Source: Lachnospiraceae bacterium (lineage in GTDB: Bacteria; Bacillota; Clostridia; Lachnospirales; Lachnospiraceae). Taken from it: a stretch of 64,000 bases of DNA. Numbering within the stretch: the first letter of the stretch is position 1; each line of letters starts with the position of its first letter. Positions 43,984 through 51,239 of the stretch are shown one piece after another. The notes under the pieces were generated by a model. That model ran no database searches and was not told the DNA's origin. It was given only the letters and a program-made list of their open reading frames with translations. Location: contig JAFUKH010000017.1 of assembly GCA_017467845.1 (NCBI GenBank), positions 1 to 64,000 of the forward strand. Reading direction: 5' to 3'. The position numbers were made by a program, and so were the translations under genes.

Positions 43984-44751
43984 ATGGAAAATATATTAAG
44001 CATAAAAAATTTGTCGGTAGAATTAAGAGACCGTACTCTGGTAAAAAATATCTCCTTCAATATTGATGAAGGAGATGTTGTATTGCTATCTGGAGCCAAT
44101 GGCATGGGAAAGAGTACAATATTAAAAAGTATTCTGCGCTTAGAAACAGAAGGGAAAAGGATAAGTGGCGAGGTTATCAATCATAGCTTTGGAAATATTC
44201 TTACATTAAATGCCACAGATCTACAAAGGTATCGCGCGGGCATAGCATACATTCAGCAAAAGGATGAATATGCAGAAATGGGAAATATTCAAGTGAGAGA
44301 TATTATCAGTGAAATCCGAGAGGCACATGCAGGAAGAAGGTTGAGTTATTCAGAAGTAAATGATCTGATCGATGAATGGATACCAAGGCGGAGTGATGGA
44401 AGTCGTGTATTTGATGCGAAATCAAAGCCTGCGAAATTCAGTGGTGGAGAGCAGAGGTTATTGTCGGTATTGTCGGTTATTGCTACGCGTCCACAGGCAG
44501 AGCTTATGATAATTGATGAACCATTGAATAACCTTGATTTTATAAATGCAAGAAATATCAGTAATCTGATTAACAAAGTTGTTAAAGAGAATCCTAAGAT
44601 GGCAGTGTTGATGATTAGCCATTGTCGGATTTTCCCGTTTATCACACGAGAGATTAAATTATCATCCGATGGTATTTCTGAGGTTGCTGAGCCATATGTT
44701 TGTCATAGCTGTTTTGGAGAGCCCGATGAAAATGGTTTTTACATACAATAA
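43984..44751 (+). CDS. ABC transporter ATP-binding protein
   Basis: 255 residues. Walker A GANGMGKST, Q-loop region IAYIQQKDEYAEM, signature FSGGEQRL, Walker B LMIIDEP and the switch histidine in MISHCR are all intact. A short C-terminal extension has two cysteines (CHSCFGEPDENG). It powers the two permeases upstream; the four genes from 41237 form a tight unit. Start ATG after GGAGGGCTTGATA. Confidence 0.88.
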   Translation: MENILSIKNLSVELRDRTLVKNISFNIDEGDVVLLSGANGMGKSTILKSILRLETEGKRISGEVINHSFGNILTLNATDLQRYRAGIAYIQQKDEYAEMGNIQVRDIISEIREAHAGRRLSYSEVNDLIDEWIPRRSDGSRVFDAKSKPAKFSGGEQRLLSVLSVIATRPQAELMIIDEPLNNLDFINARNISNLINKVVKENPKMAVLMISHCRIFPFITREIKLSSDGISEVAEPYVCHSCFGEPDENGFYIQ

Positions 44752-44767
44752 TGAAATCGCATTAGTA

Positions 44768-44796
44768 TTGATACTTAGTAAAACTATCTCAATATT
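44768..44796 (+). promoter_or_regulatory. Possible promoter of the 790-residue protein gene
   Basis: TTGATA (44768-44773), 17 bases, AATATT (44791-44796). It lies about 80 bases before the likely TTG start. Confidence 0.4.
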
Positions 44797-44875
44797 TTTT
44801 TGTGTTTGAAACATGAAAATCTCTTCAAAACTGTGTTTAAGTAAGAGTTTTAGATATGAAAGGACGGTGCATAAG

Positions 44876-47248
44876 TTGAGTACTGAATTGCAAATTAAAC
44901 TTCTTTCAGATGAAAAGTACATAGCAGCAGGAACGGATTTTGAGAGACATATTTATGATCTGGACGCGCAGATTGATATGCTTTCTAGTCATGCAGATAA
45001 ATTGGATTATCTGGTGGCAATAGCATCTGGATTGCTTTGCGGTATGATGGATATTCTGCTGGTGGGTGAATTTGACTTAGCCAGAGGTCGTGATATTGCC
45101 GATGCGAAAGTAAATGAGTTTGTTCAGAAGACAGCAGAGAAACTAGGTTGCAAGGATAGAGATATTAAATCATCAGTGGCATTCTTAGAAAAGATGTTTC
45201 CAATACCAAGTGATGGTAATACACCTGATTTTGGTGGTGGATTGCAGCATCATTTGAGAGACTTTGCACATCATCCAACTATGGTAGGGCTAATGTTCTC
45301 TTTGCTTACTCAGTTTGCTGAGAAGTCCTATGGCACGGATACAATGGGAAACTTCTTGATTGTACCGGTTCCGGAGAAGAGCAGGATATTTATCGGAGAA
45401 GATGTTCCGGATAAGATTGTGAAAGGTACAATAGTATGGTTCTTCCATTTGATTAGTGACATTGCAGGTTCAAGTAGCACTGCCGGATTAGGTGGGGGAA
45501 CGGGTATTCCCGGGCCAATCTTGTCAATGGCAAAAGAATTAGCGACTTTACCGTTATTTAAGGATATGCAGGTGCAGGGAGAATCTGTTTCTGTGGTGCT
45601 TTCTAAATTGTTTAATGGTACTTTGTTTGCCAAAAAGGATAGCAATGGAAAGATCATCAAAGAGACAGTGGTTAAGTTTGATTTCCGTGGGGAATTGGGG
45701 GCATTGGCAGAGTTGGGACGCCAGGCATTACCGGTACTTGCCAATGAATGTATTGTCAGAGTATTCTTCTTTCTTAGAAGATTTGCAATGCAAATAAAAC
45801 AGCATAAGATCGAACATCTTTCGGATTTGAGTAAATTAAATTGGAATGGAATTAAGCCAATCAATAATCCGACATTGACGAGAATGCTTACAATTGCAAC
45901 AGGAGTATTTACAGCAGTCGACATTACGGAAGCTGTGGTTACTCAAAAGTATTGGGTATCTGTAAACTATGTAGGTGTAGGAAGATTTGCAGTGGCAGTA
46001 GGAGCGGAGACCGTTAATTTCCTTAAAATACGTGATGTTCAAAAAATTAAGGATATGTATGAGGAAATCGGAAGAAATACTCATACGGCTACGGATAGTA
46101 GAATCTATGAGAGGATTGGCGATGGTATGAATTACGAAAAGCTTGGACTGACATTAGAACAGACTGAGATTTTATATAATTTGGAATATCTAAAGACAGT
46201 AAATGATGTTCATGCGACGAATATTCCGATTGGAAAAGAAAAGGTTAAGTCTTTGAAATGGGAATGGATTCATGAGTGGAAGTCCTACATGGAAAGTGGT
46301 TTCGAAGGATTTACACAGGTTCCCGGAGCGAAGCTGCATTGGTATAGCAAAGAGGAGCTGATAAAGCGTGTTGAAGCGAATGAACCGTATGGAACATGGC
46401 TTAGATTAGTACTGTTGGAAACCATGCTTTTTGAACCATATTATGCTTTGAGCACAGAAAAAAATGAGGATGGAAAGGATGTTCCGAGTAAGAAATATGA
46501 TAGCCTTCACTCTCCTGCAAGTGGCTACAAGGAAGCTACAGGAGATGCATTCTTAGAAACTTTCTTTACCGGTGATTACTATACATCAGGATATATCAAG
46601 CGTTTGAGAAAATGCCACAGTAAGGTATTGAGAGAACTGAATGAAGTTCTAAAGACGGCTCTGACAAGTTTAGCGGTGAGTGCAGGTATCGCAATTGCAG
46701 CGATTATTACAGCAGGTGCCTTCGCACCGGCGATAGCAGTTGCATTGGTTGGATCTAATTTTGCAGGATTGAGTGGAGCTGCGTTGACAAGTGCTTGCCT
46801 GGCATATCTTGGTGGTGGAGCGATAGCTGCAGGAGGTCTTGGCATGGCAGGTGGTACAATGGCAATTATTGGTGGAGGAGCTGTTTTAGGATTGGGTGTA
46901 GGAGCCGGAGTTGGCGGCGTGGTCGGTGCAGCAGGAATGATGGGTAAAAAGGGGACTATCCTTCAATCGGCAAAGCTTCTGGTATCAGTAAGAGAGATAT
47001 TCTTAAATGATGAGCATGATCTCGAATATTCGGATACGATCTTTGAGCAGTATGTGAATAATATTGCAGAGATTGAAAAAGGGATTGTAGAATTGAGATT
47101 AAAGTCAGATATTGCCAGTAAGGAAGAAAAGAAGCAACTGATACTGGAAATTAAGAATGCAGAGGATTCTGTAAATGCAATGAAGATTGCAATGAAGAGT
47201 ATGAATAAGTATAAGAGTGCATTTGCGATTGGAATGGATGTGCAGTAG
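44876..47248 (+). CDS. Large protein of unknown function with Gly-rich hydrophobic region
   Basis: 790 residues from a TTG start 10 bases after GAAAGGAC; an ATG at 44813 has no ribosome site. There is no signal peptide. The N-terminal two thirds are mixed alpha (EFDLARGRDIADAKVNEF, FHLISDIAGSSSTAG, GGGTGIPGPILSMAKELA). From about 600 to 690 comes a Gly/Ala-rich hydrophobic block (LGGGAIAAGGLGMAGG, GLGVGAGVGGVVGAAG) able to enter or line a membrane. A charged coiled-coil tail ends the protein. Such Gly-rich blocks occur in several conflict-type proteins, but I know no function for this family. It forms its own unit inside the island. Confidence 0.8.
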   Translation: MSTELQIKLLSDEKYIAAGTDFERHIYDLDAQIDMLSSHADKLDYLVAIASGLLCGMMDILLVGEFDLARGRDIADAKVNEFVQKTAEKLGCKDRDIKSSVAFLEKMFPIPSDGNTPDFGGGLQHHLRDFAHHPTMVGLMFSLLTQFAEKSYGTDTMGNFLIVPVPEKSRIFIGEDVPDKIVKGTIVWFFHLISDIAGSSSTAGLGGGTGIPGPILSMAKELATLPLFKDMQVQGESVSVVLSKLFNGTLFAKKDSNGKIIKETVVKFDFRGELGALAELGRQALPVLANECIVRVFFFLRRFAMQIKQHKIEHLSDLSKLNWNGIKPINNPTLTRMLTIATGVFTAVDITEAVVTQKYWVSVNYVGVGRFAVAVGAETVNFLKIRDVQKIKDMYEEIGRNTHTATDSRIYERIGDGMNYEKLGLTLEQTEILYNLEYLKTVNDVHATNIPIGKEKVKSLKWEWIHEWKSYMESGFEGFTQVPGAKLHWYSKEELIKRVEANEPYGTWLRLVLLETMLFEPYYALSTEKNEDGKDVPSKKYDSLHSPASGYKEATGDAFLETFFTGDYYTSGYIKRLRKCHSKVLRELNEVLKTALTSLAVSAGIAIAAIITAGAFAPAIAVALVGSNFAGLSGAALTSACLAYLGGGAIAAGGLGMAGGTMAIIGGGAVLGLGVGAGVGGVVGAAGMMGKKGTILQSAKLLVSVREIFLNDEHDLEYSDTIFEQYVNNIAEIEKGIVELRLKSDIASKEEKKQLILEIKNAEDSVNAMKIAMKSMNKYKSAFAIGMDVQ

Positions 47249-47255
47249 TAGAATG

Positions 47256-47288
47256 GACCGTGGAGAAATCTGCGGTCTATTTTATTGC
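47256..47288 (+). terminator. Intrinsic terminator
   Basis: GACCG (47256-47260) pairs with CGGTC (47273-47277), with wobble pairing inside, followed by TATTTTATT. It ends the 790-residue gene. Confidence 0.5.
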
Positions 47289-47398
47289 GTGCTTAGTGGA
47301 ATATCTTTCTAACGGGGGCAAGTACTGAAGCAGTTCTAGTGGATTTTAGAATATTGATAAGCTGTCGTTAAGGGCGCTTTATAAAAATATATTTGGTA

Positions 47399-47428
47399 TT
47401 GACTGCACAAGTTGTGCAGCTTTACGAT
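47399..47428 (+). promoter_or_regulatory. MerR promoter with the shared CTGCAC dyad
   Basis: TTGACT (47399-47404) and TACGAT (47423-47428), spacer 18, with CTGCAC-AAGTT-GTGCAG between. Spacing and dyad are the same as upstream of the MerR gene at 38672. Confidence 0.65.
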
Positions 47429-47451
47429 ATCGTTGTAAGGAGGAACAAACA

Positions 47452-48510
47452 ATGAAAACTTTAAAAGAAGTTGTTGACATAGTAGGGTTGAATAGACGTG
47501 CTATACAGGAATATGAAGATGCAGAATTGGCAAAAAAACCTACGGAAAGGAACAAATATGGTCATTTGCTATATGATTCACAGGCAATCGAAAGGTTGTG
47601 GCAACTTAGATTTTATAAAGAATTAGGTTATAACAGAACACAAATCAAATCCATTTTGGAGGATGAGTCATATAATGAGCAGAAGGAAATGGAAAATGTT
47701 CTAAAAGCTCTTGAAGAAAAACGAGATAAACTGAATGACTTGATATCTATAGCTCAAATGATGGAGGAGACAGGATTAAGTTTTAACTCACTCAAAAATG
47801 GTGTTGTAGGATTTGAAAATGCTAAATCTGACAACGTATTCAGTATTTTGGCATCGAGTATTAATATATTTAATATACCGGGAACTATAGAGAACGCATT
47901 TGAATCCATTTTTGCTGATGAAGATTATGGTGTCATACTTGATGCGAAAGATAAAATAATAGGGCTGTTTGAAATGGGGGAGAGTGTTGATGCAGATGAG
48001 GTGCAGGAAGGCATAAAAGGCATGCATAAAATTATGGCCAAGGCATTATCGGAGTCAATTATTATATTCCAATCTACTTTATTATTGTTATCGCCGGAAA
48101 CAGGAATTGCAAAAGAACTTATAGAAGATGTAGGAGAAAATAATTACAACGATTTGCGTGAAGCATTACAGATTTATTGTGAAATCAATAAAGATAATGC
48201 TATGGACAAAGCATTTATAGAGGCAGTGGAGAATGTTGAAAAATATGGAAGAAAGAAATATACAACTAAATCTGATGAGGTACAAACCGAAGTGGCAAGA
48301 ATGCATGACTATTTCAAACAAATACCAATACTGTCAGAGGATGCTCAATTAGAGGTAGTTAGAAGGTTGGGGCAGGCGTTTGGAAGTAAGGCATACAAGG
48401 ATGTGATTGACAACGGGGCTAAGAGAGGGATTGCGTGGTTTATATCAAGGGCAATAGAAGTATATTGCGATAATTTAAACAAATCATTTGGAACGGAGGC
48501 GTGTCAATGA
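47452..48510 (+). CDS. MerR family regulator with TipAS-like ligand domain
   Basis: 352 residues. MerR winged helix (LKEVVDIVGLNRRAIQEYED, RNKYGHLLYDSQ), a dimerisation helix to about 110, then about 240 residues of ligand domain. The end (YKDVIDNGAKRGIAWFISRAIEVYC) matches the pattern of TipAS drug-binding domains, which enclose peptide antibiotics. It probably activates its own promoter and may control the island. AAGGAGG before ATG; the stop overlaps the next start as ATGA. Confidence 0.85.
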   Translation: MKTLKEVVDIVGLNRRAIQEYEDAELAKKPTERNKYGHLLYDSQAIERLWQLRFYKELGYNRTQIKSILEDESYNEQKEMENVLKALEEKRDKLNDLISIAQMMEETGLSFNSLKNGVVGFENAKSDNVFSILASSINIFNIPGTIENAFESIFADEDYGVILDAKDKIIGLFEMGESVDADEVQEGIKGMHKIMAKALSESIIIFQSTLLLLSPETGIAKELIEDVGENNYNDLREALQIYCEINKDNAMDKAFIEAVENVEKYGRKKYTTKSDEVQTEVARMHDYFKQIPILSEDAQLEVVRRLGQAFGSKAYKDVIDNGAKRGIAWFISRAIEVYCDNLNKSFGTEACQ

Positions 48511-48905
48511 ATAATTTAGCAGAAAGAATAATGTACATAACAGAACAGCTTAAGGGAAAGTCAGCTGACTATATTACACATGCATTGAAAATGATTGATG
48601 GAGGAGAGAATGGCACCATGGCTGGCGGCATACAGAGAATTGTAAGTGTGTTAAATGCAGAAAAAAATATGGCTGTTGCCGATACAAAGTTAAAATATGG
48701 TATTGGAGGAGCCGCAATTGGCGTTGCATCTGCAGGACTTTTACTTGGAGGCGCATGGTTGCATTCTTCTAGCAAAAATAGAAAGTTGCACGAAAAAGAG
48801 TGTCAAGAGATTGTCGAAGCTTTTGAAGCCGAACTTGAGCAGGCAAGGAAAGAAAGTGTCATGCCTCAAGTAGAACAACAAGAAACTGTAGTAGAAGCTG
48901 TATAG
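48507..48905 (+). CDS. Small protein with one membrane helix
   Basis: 132 residues. Soluble N-terminal 65 residues, a glycine-rich membrane helix at about 66-86 (GIGGAAIGVASAGLLLGGAW), then a charged helix (HEKECQEIVEAFEAELEQAR). It overlaps the MerR stop by four bases (ATGA), so it is translationally coupled. Function unknown. Confidence 0.65.
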   Translation: MNNLAERIMYITEQLKGKSADYITHALKMIDGGENGTMAGGIQRIVSVLNAEKNMAVADTKLKYGIGGAAIGVASAGLLLGGAWLHSSSKNRKLHEKECQEIVEAFEAELEQARKESVMPQVEQQETVVEAV

Positions 48906-48916
48906 GAGGTTTGAAG

Positions 48917-49099
48917 ATGGGTAGAAACAAATTAGATGCGGTTAATTTTTGTAAAATCATGGATATGTTTGGTGAAGAGGCTGCAAAAGATACTTTGAAA
49001 GATGTTAATGAAGGACGTATAAAAGAGAGTACGCTTGAAAAGTATTTATATGATGATGAAACTAAAGAAGAATATGCAGAAAGACTCAGGAGGAAATAA
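48917..49099 (+). CDS. Small charged protein of unknown function
   Basis: 60 residues, helical and charged (LDAVNFCKIMDMFGEEAAKD through DDETKEEYAERLRRK), no signal. AGGAGG lies 6 bases before the ATG and it follows the previous gene by 11 bases, so it is the last gene of the MerR unit. Confidence 0.55.
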   Translation: MGRNKLDAVNFCKIMDMFGEEAAKDTLKDVNEGRIKESTLEKYLYDDETKEEYAERLRRK

Positions 49100-49100
49100 A

Positions 49101-49670
49101 ATGAGTAACTACTTACCAGCATCCAGATGGTCGCAAGCCTTAAACTTCACCGAGCCGGAGCTCAACGCTTATCTTGAAGAACTCGGCTACCAAACACGTA
49201 TCACATCCGGCGGGAAGTCCGCATGGAGGATAACCGCTCGCGGGGCGCGGCATGGGAGGATGTCGCGGAATCTGTTTTGCCGGGTGCCTTTGTGGGACTT
49301 TCAGGCGTTCTTTGAGGCGGTGAAGTTGCGGGGCAGGAAGACGGGACAGTATTACTATTGCGAGGCGTGCGGAGATTATCTCAGCGACCAGTATGGGTTT
49401 GAGTTCTCCATGAAGAAATGGGTATGTAAGAAGTGTGGTGAGGTGAATGAGTTGAGCTACACGTCGCCGGCGGGCAGCGGAAGTGATGTGGCGAAGTGCA
49501 CCGAGCTACAGGTCAGTCAGACCTGCCCGGTATGTGGGAAGAGGGCAGATGGGATGGATGAGATGATTGCAGTATTCGGATTTGAGAAGGACATTAGCGG
49601 TCATATCGTTCCCAAGGAGGTATGCAAGAGTTGCCGCGGAAAGGAGCTTTTCAGTTATGGGAAGAAATAG
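49101..49670 (+). CDS. Zinc-ribbon protein of unknown function
   Basis: 189 residues. The N-terminal part (LNAYLEELGYQTRITSGGKS AWRITARG) looks like a small DNA- or RNA-binding unit. Three CxxC-type pairs follow (YCEACGDYL, CKKCGEVNE, CPVCGKRAD, CKSCRGKE), enough for two zinc ribbons. Start after AGGAGGAAATAAA. Base composition becomes clearly GC-richer here than in the island before it, suggesting a boundary near 49.1 kb. Confidence 0.65.
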   Translation: MSNYLPASRWSQALNFTEPELNAYLEELGYQTRITSGGKSAWRITARGARHGRMSRNLFCRVPLWDFQAFFEAVKLRGRKTGQYYYCEACGDYLSDQYGFEFSMKKWVCKKCGEVNELSYTSPAGSGSDVAKCTELQVSQTCPVCGKRADGMDEMIAVFGFEKDISGHIVPKEVCKSCRGKELFSYGKK

Positions 49671-49896
49671 AGGCACGGCCGGGAAATCCTATGAGGTGAC
49701 ATACCCTGCACCCGGGGAGGCAGCAGTGACTTATACATATCGGTGCCCCTACTGTGGAGAGGATACTACGGTAGAGAAGGTGTATTCTGCCGGGCTGGAT
49801 ATCCTGGAGAAGGGCATGTTTTATGAGCCCCTTGCCTGCGGGCATTGCGGTGAGGTGGCGGATGTCAGGTATTTGCCGCATAAGAGAGTTTGGTGA
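49657..49896 (+). CDS. Small zinc-ribbon protein
   Basis: 79 residues with CPYCGED and CGHCGEV, one four-cysteine zinc site. It overlaps the preceding gene by 14 bases and has AAGGAG 11 bases before its ATG. Function unknown. Confidence 0.6.
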   Translation: MGRNRGTAGKSYEVTYPAPGEAAVTYTYRCPYCGEDTTVEKVYSAGLDILEKGMFYEPLACGHCGEVADVRYLPHKRVW

Positions 49897-49910
49897 TAAG
49901 ATGGTGTATG

Positions 49911-49941
49911 AGGTGTCATGTGAAAGCATGGCACCTTTTTT
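49911..49941 (+). terminator. Intrinsic terminator
   Basis: AGGTGTCATG (49911-49920) pairs with CATGGCACCT (49927-49936) around a 6-base loop, followed by TTTTTT. Confidence 0.85.
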
Positions 49942-49945
49942 GAGG

Positions 49946-49974
49946 TTGACACATTTTATATCTTTGGATAAAAT
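49946..49974 (+). promoter_or_regulatory. Sigma-A promoter of the transposase-family gene
   Basis: TTGACA (49946-49951), 17 bases, TAAAAT (49969-49974). It gives a leader of about 100 bases. Confidence 0.7.
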
Positions 49975-50081
49975 ACAGATGTATGAGATACTAGAGGATA
50001 CGGAATACGATTGGATAGTGAGGAACGAGGCTTTCCCAGAATGTGTGAGTACACTGTTAAGTAGGAGGGAGAGTTGGTCGT

Positions 50082-50867
50082 ATGGAATTAACCAATGAAG
50101 AGAAACGGGAAAAAGTAAGGGATTTTAGGCCCATAGATGATGTATTCTTTGAGGTTCTTGCGCAGAATCCGAAGGTATGCGAGGAGATGCTGCGGACGCT
50201 TCTGGAGGATGAAAGTCTTGAGGTAATAAGCGTCATTACGCAGTCGGATGAGCGGAATATATATGGACGTTCGGTGAGGCTGGATGCGCTGTGTATTCTT
50301 GGGAATGGCTCGAAGGTGAATGTGGAGGTGCAGCGTTCGGACAATGACAACCATCTGAAACGCGCTAGGTTTAATGCATCGAGCATTACGGTAAGGGACT
50401 CTAATCCGGGAACGAGATTTGAAGAGGTAATAGAGCTTTACATTGTATATATTTCGGAGTTTGATTTCTTAAAAGGGGACAAGACGATATATCATGTGGA
50501 GAAGGTCCTGCGTGAGACGGGAGAGGTGATTGACGATGGCCTGCATGAGATTTTTGTGAATACGGTCATTGATGATGGTACGGATATAGCGGAGCTTATG
50601 GCGTGCTTTATGAAGAAGGAAGTGAAGAGTCCGAAGTTCCCTGTTTTATCAGCGGAAGTTCAGAGATTGAAGGAGACCGAGGGAGGTGTACGAGTCGTGT
50701 GTGAGGTGATGCAGAGGTATGAGAAGCTTGCTGTAGAAGAGGCAATGCAGAAAGACCATGTCGAGAAGATTAAGAAGCTGCTTCAAAAAGGCTGTTCCAA
50801 GGAATTTATTCTTGACCTGGATTACACCGAGGATGAGTACACAGAAGCGGTGAGGGAATTACGTTAG
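50082..50867 (+). CDS. PD-(D/E)XK nuclease family transposase (Rpn-like)
   Basis: 261 residues. The N terminus (RDFRPIDDVFFEVLAQNPKVCEEMLRTLL) and nuclease core (VRLDALCILGNGSKVNVEVQR, giving D...E-V-Q) match the PD-(D/E)XK family transposases common in gut Firmicutes. The C terminus has a helical tail ending in LDYTEDEYTEAVREL. Such proteins may promote recombination or act as defence nucleases. It has its own promoter and a stand-alone position. Confidence 0.88.
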   Translation: MELTNEEKREKVRDFRPIDDVFFEVLAQNPKVCEEMLRTLLEDESLEVISVITQSDERNIYGRSVRLDALCILGNGSKVNVEVQRSDNDNHLKRARFNASSITVRDSNPGTRFEEVIELYIVYISEFDFLKGDKTIYHVEKVLRETGEVIDDGLHEIFVNTVIDDGTDIAELMACFMKKEVKSPKFPVLSAEVQRLKETEGGVRVVCEVMQRYEKLAVEEAMQKDHVEKIKKLLQKGCSKEFILDLDYTEDEYTEAVRELR

Positions 50868-50882
50868 CAGGAGTGCGATAAT

Positions 50883-50931
50883 AAATTATACCACAAGTAT
50901 AATTTACAAACTAAACTTTCCATGCTATGAT
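50883..50931 (+). promoter_or_regulatory. rtcB operon promoter with operator-like palindrome
   Basis: AAATTATAC (50883-50891) and GTATAATTT (50897-50905) form a perfect 9-bp inverted repeat. Its right arm overlaps the -35 TTTACA (50903-50908). After 17 bases comes the extended -10 TGC-TATGAT (TATGAT 50926-50931). The XRE protein of the same operon is a candidate binder. Confidence 0.7.
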
Positions 50932-50937
50932 GACGAT

Positions 50938-51210
50938 GTAATTAAGAGAAAAGCGGAACGACATAGGTTCCGGAAAGGAAAAGACATGACTACAATGAAT
51001 CGTATATATTGCTTCTATAGTGAAAGTTACAGGTCAGCACATCTCGATAAATACGAGCTGGGCTTATGTGTCATGCACTCATCTTTAGATAAGCATAAAC
51101 GAGGAAATTGTGTTTTGGATACCCGGTTGCGGTGATAGGACTGCAGGGATGGAGATAAACATGTTTTTAGCGTACCGCTTACCTTGATGATGGGTAGGCG
51201 GTATTTTTTT
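50938..51210 (+). promoter_or_regulatory. rtcB leader with attenuator-type terminator
   Basis: From the likely start near 50938 the leader runs about 270 nt and ends in an intrinsic terminator: TACCGCTTACC (51173-51183) pairs with GGTAGGCGGTA (51193-51203), then seven T. It lies 30 bases before rtcB, so it must be read through for rtcB expression. GGTTGCGGT (51125-51133) can pair with the terminator's left arm (ACCGC and ACC) as an antiterminator. Other stems: CGGAAC/GTTCCG (50954-50972) and GCTTAT/ATAAGC (51062-51094). I recognise no known riboswitch or T-box. Confidence 0.7.
50986..51135 (+). CDS. 49-codon leader ORF upstream of rtcB
   Basis: ATG at 50986 after GGAAAGGAAAAGAC, TGA at 51133-51135. 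It encodes 49 residues beginning MTTMNRIYCFYSESYRS, with Tyr at codons 8, 11, 15 and 23. There is no signal peptide. The stop codon lies in the putative antiterminator strand, so a ribosome finishing the ORF would cover it, while one stalled on the Tyr codons would not. This is the layout of a leader peptide in transcription attenuation. Alternatively the region is purely a structured RNA. Confidence 0.5.
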   Translation: MTTMNRIYCFYSESYRSAHLDKYELGLCVMHSSLDKHKRGNCVLDTRLR

Positions 51211-51239
51211 GTGAAGTTTAGGAGGAAGGGAGAAACACT

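Noticed and set aside
49901-50098. A 65-codon open frame after the small zinc-ribbon gene
   Set aside because: It spans a perfect intrinsic terminator (49911-49941) and a consensus promoter (49946-49974), so it is regulatory DNA rather than a gene.
50938-51210. T-box or known riboswitch before rtcB
   Set aside because: The AGGGTGGNACCGCG core and K-turn motifs of T-boxes are missing, and no TPP, SAM, FMN, lysine, purine or cobalamin signature is seen.
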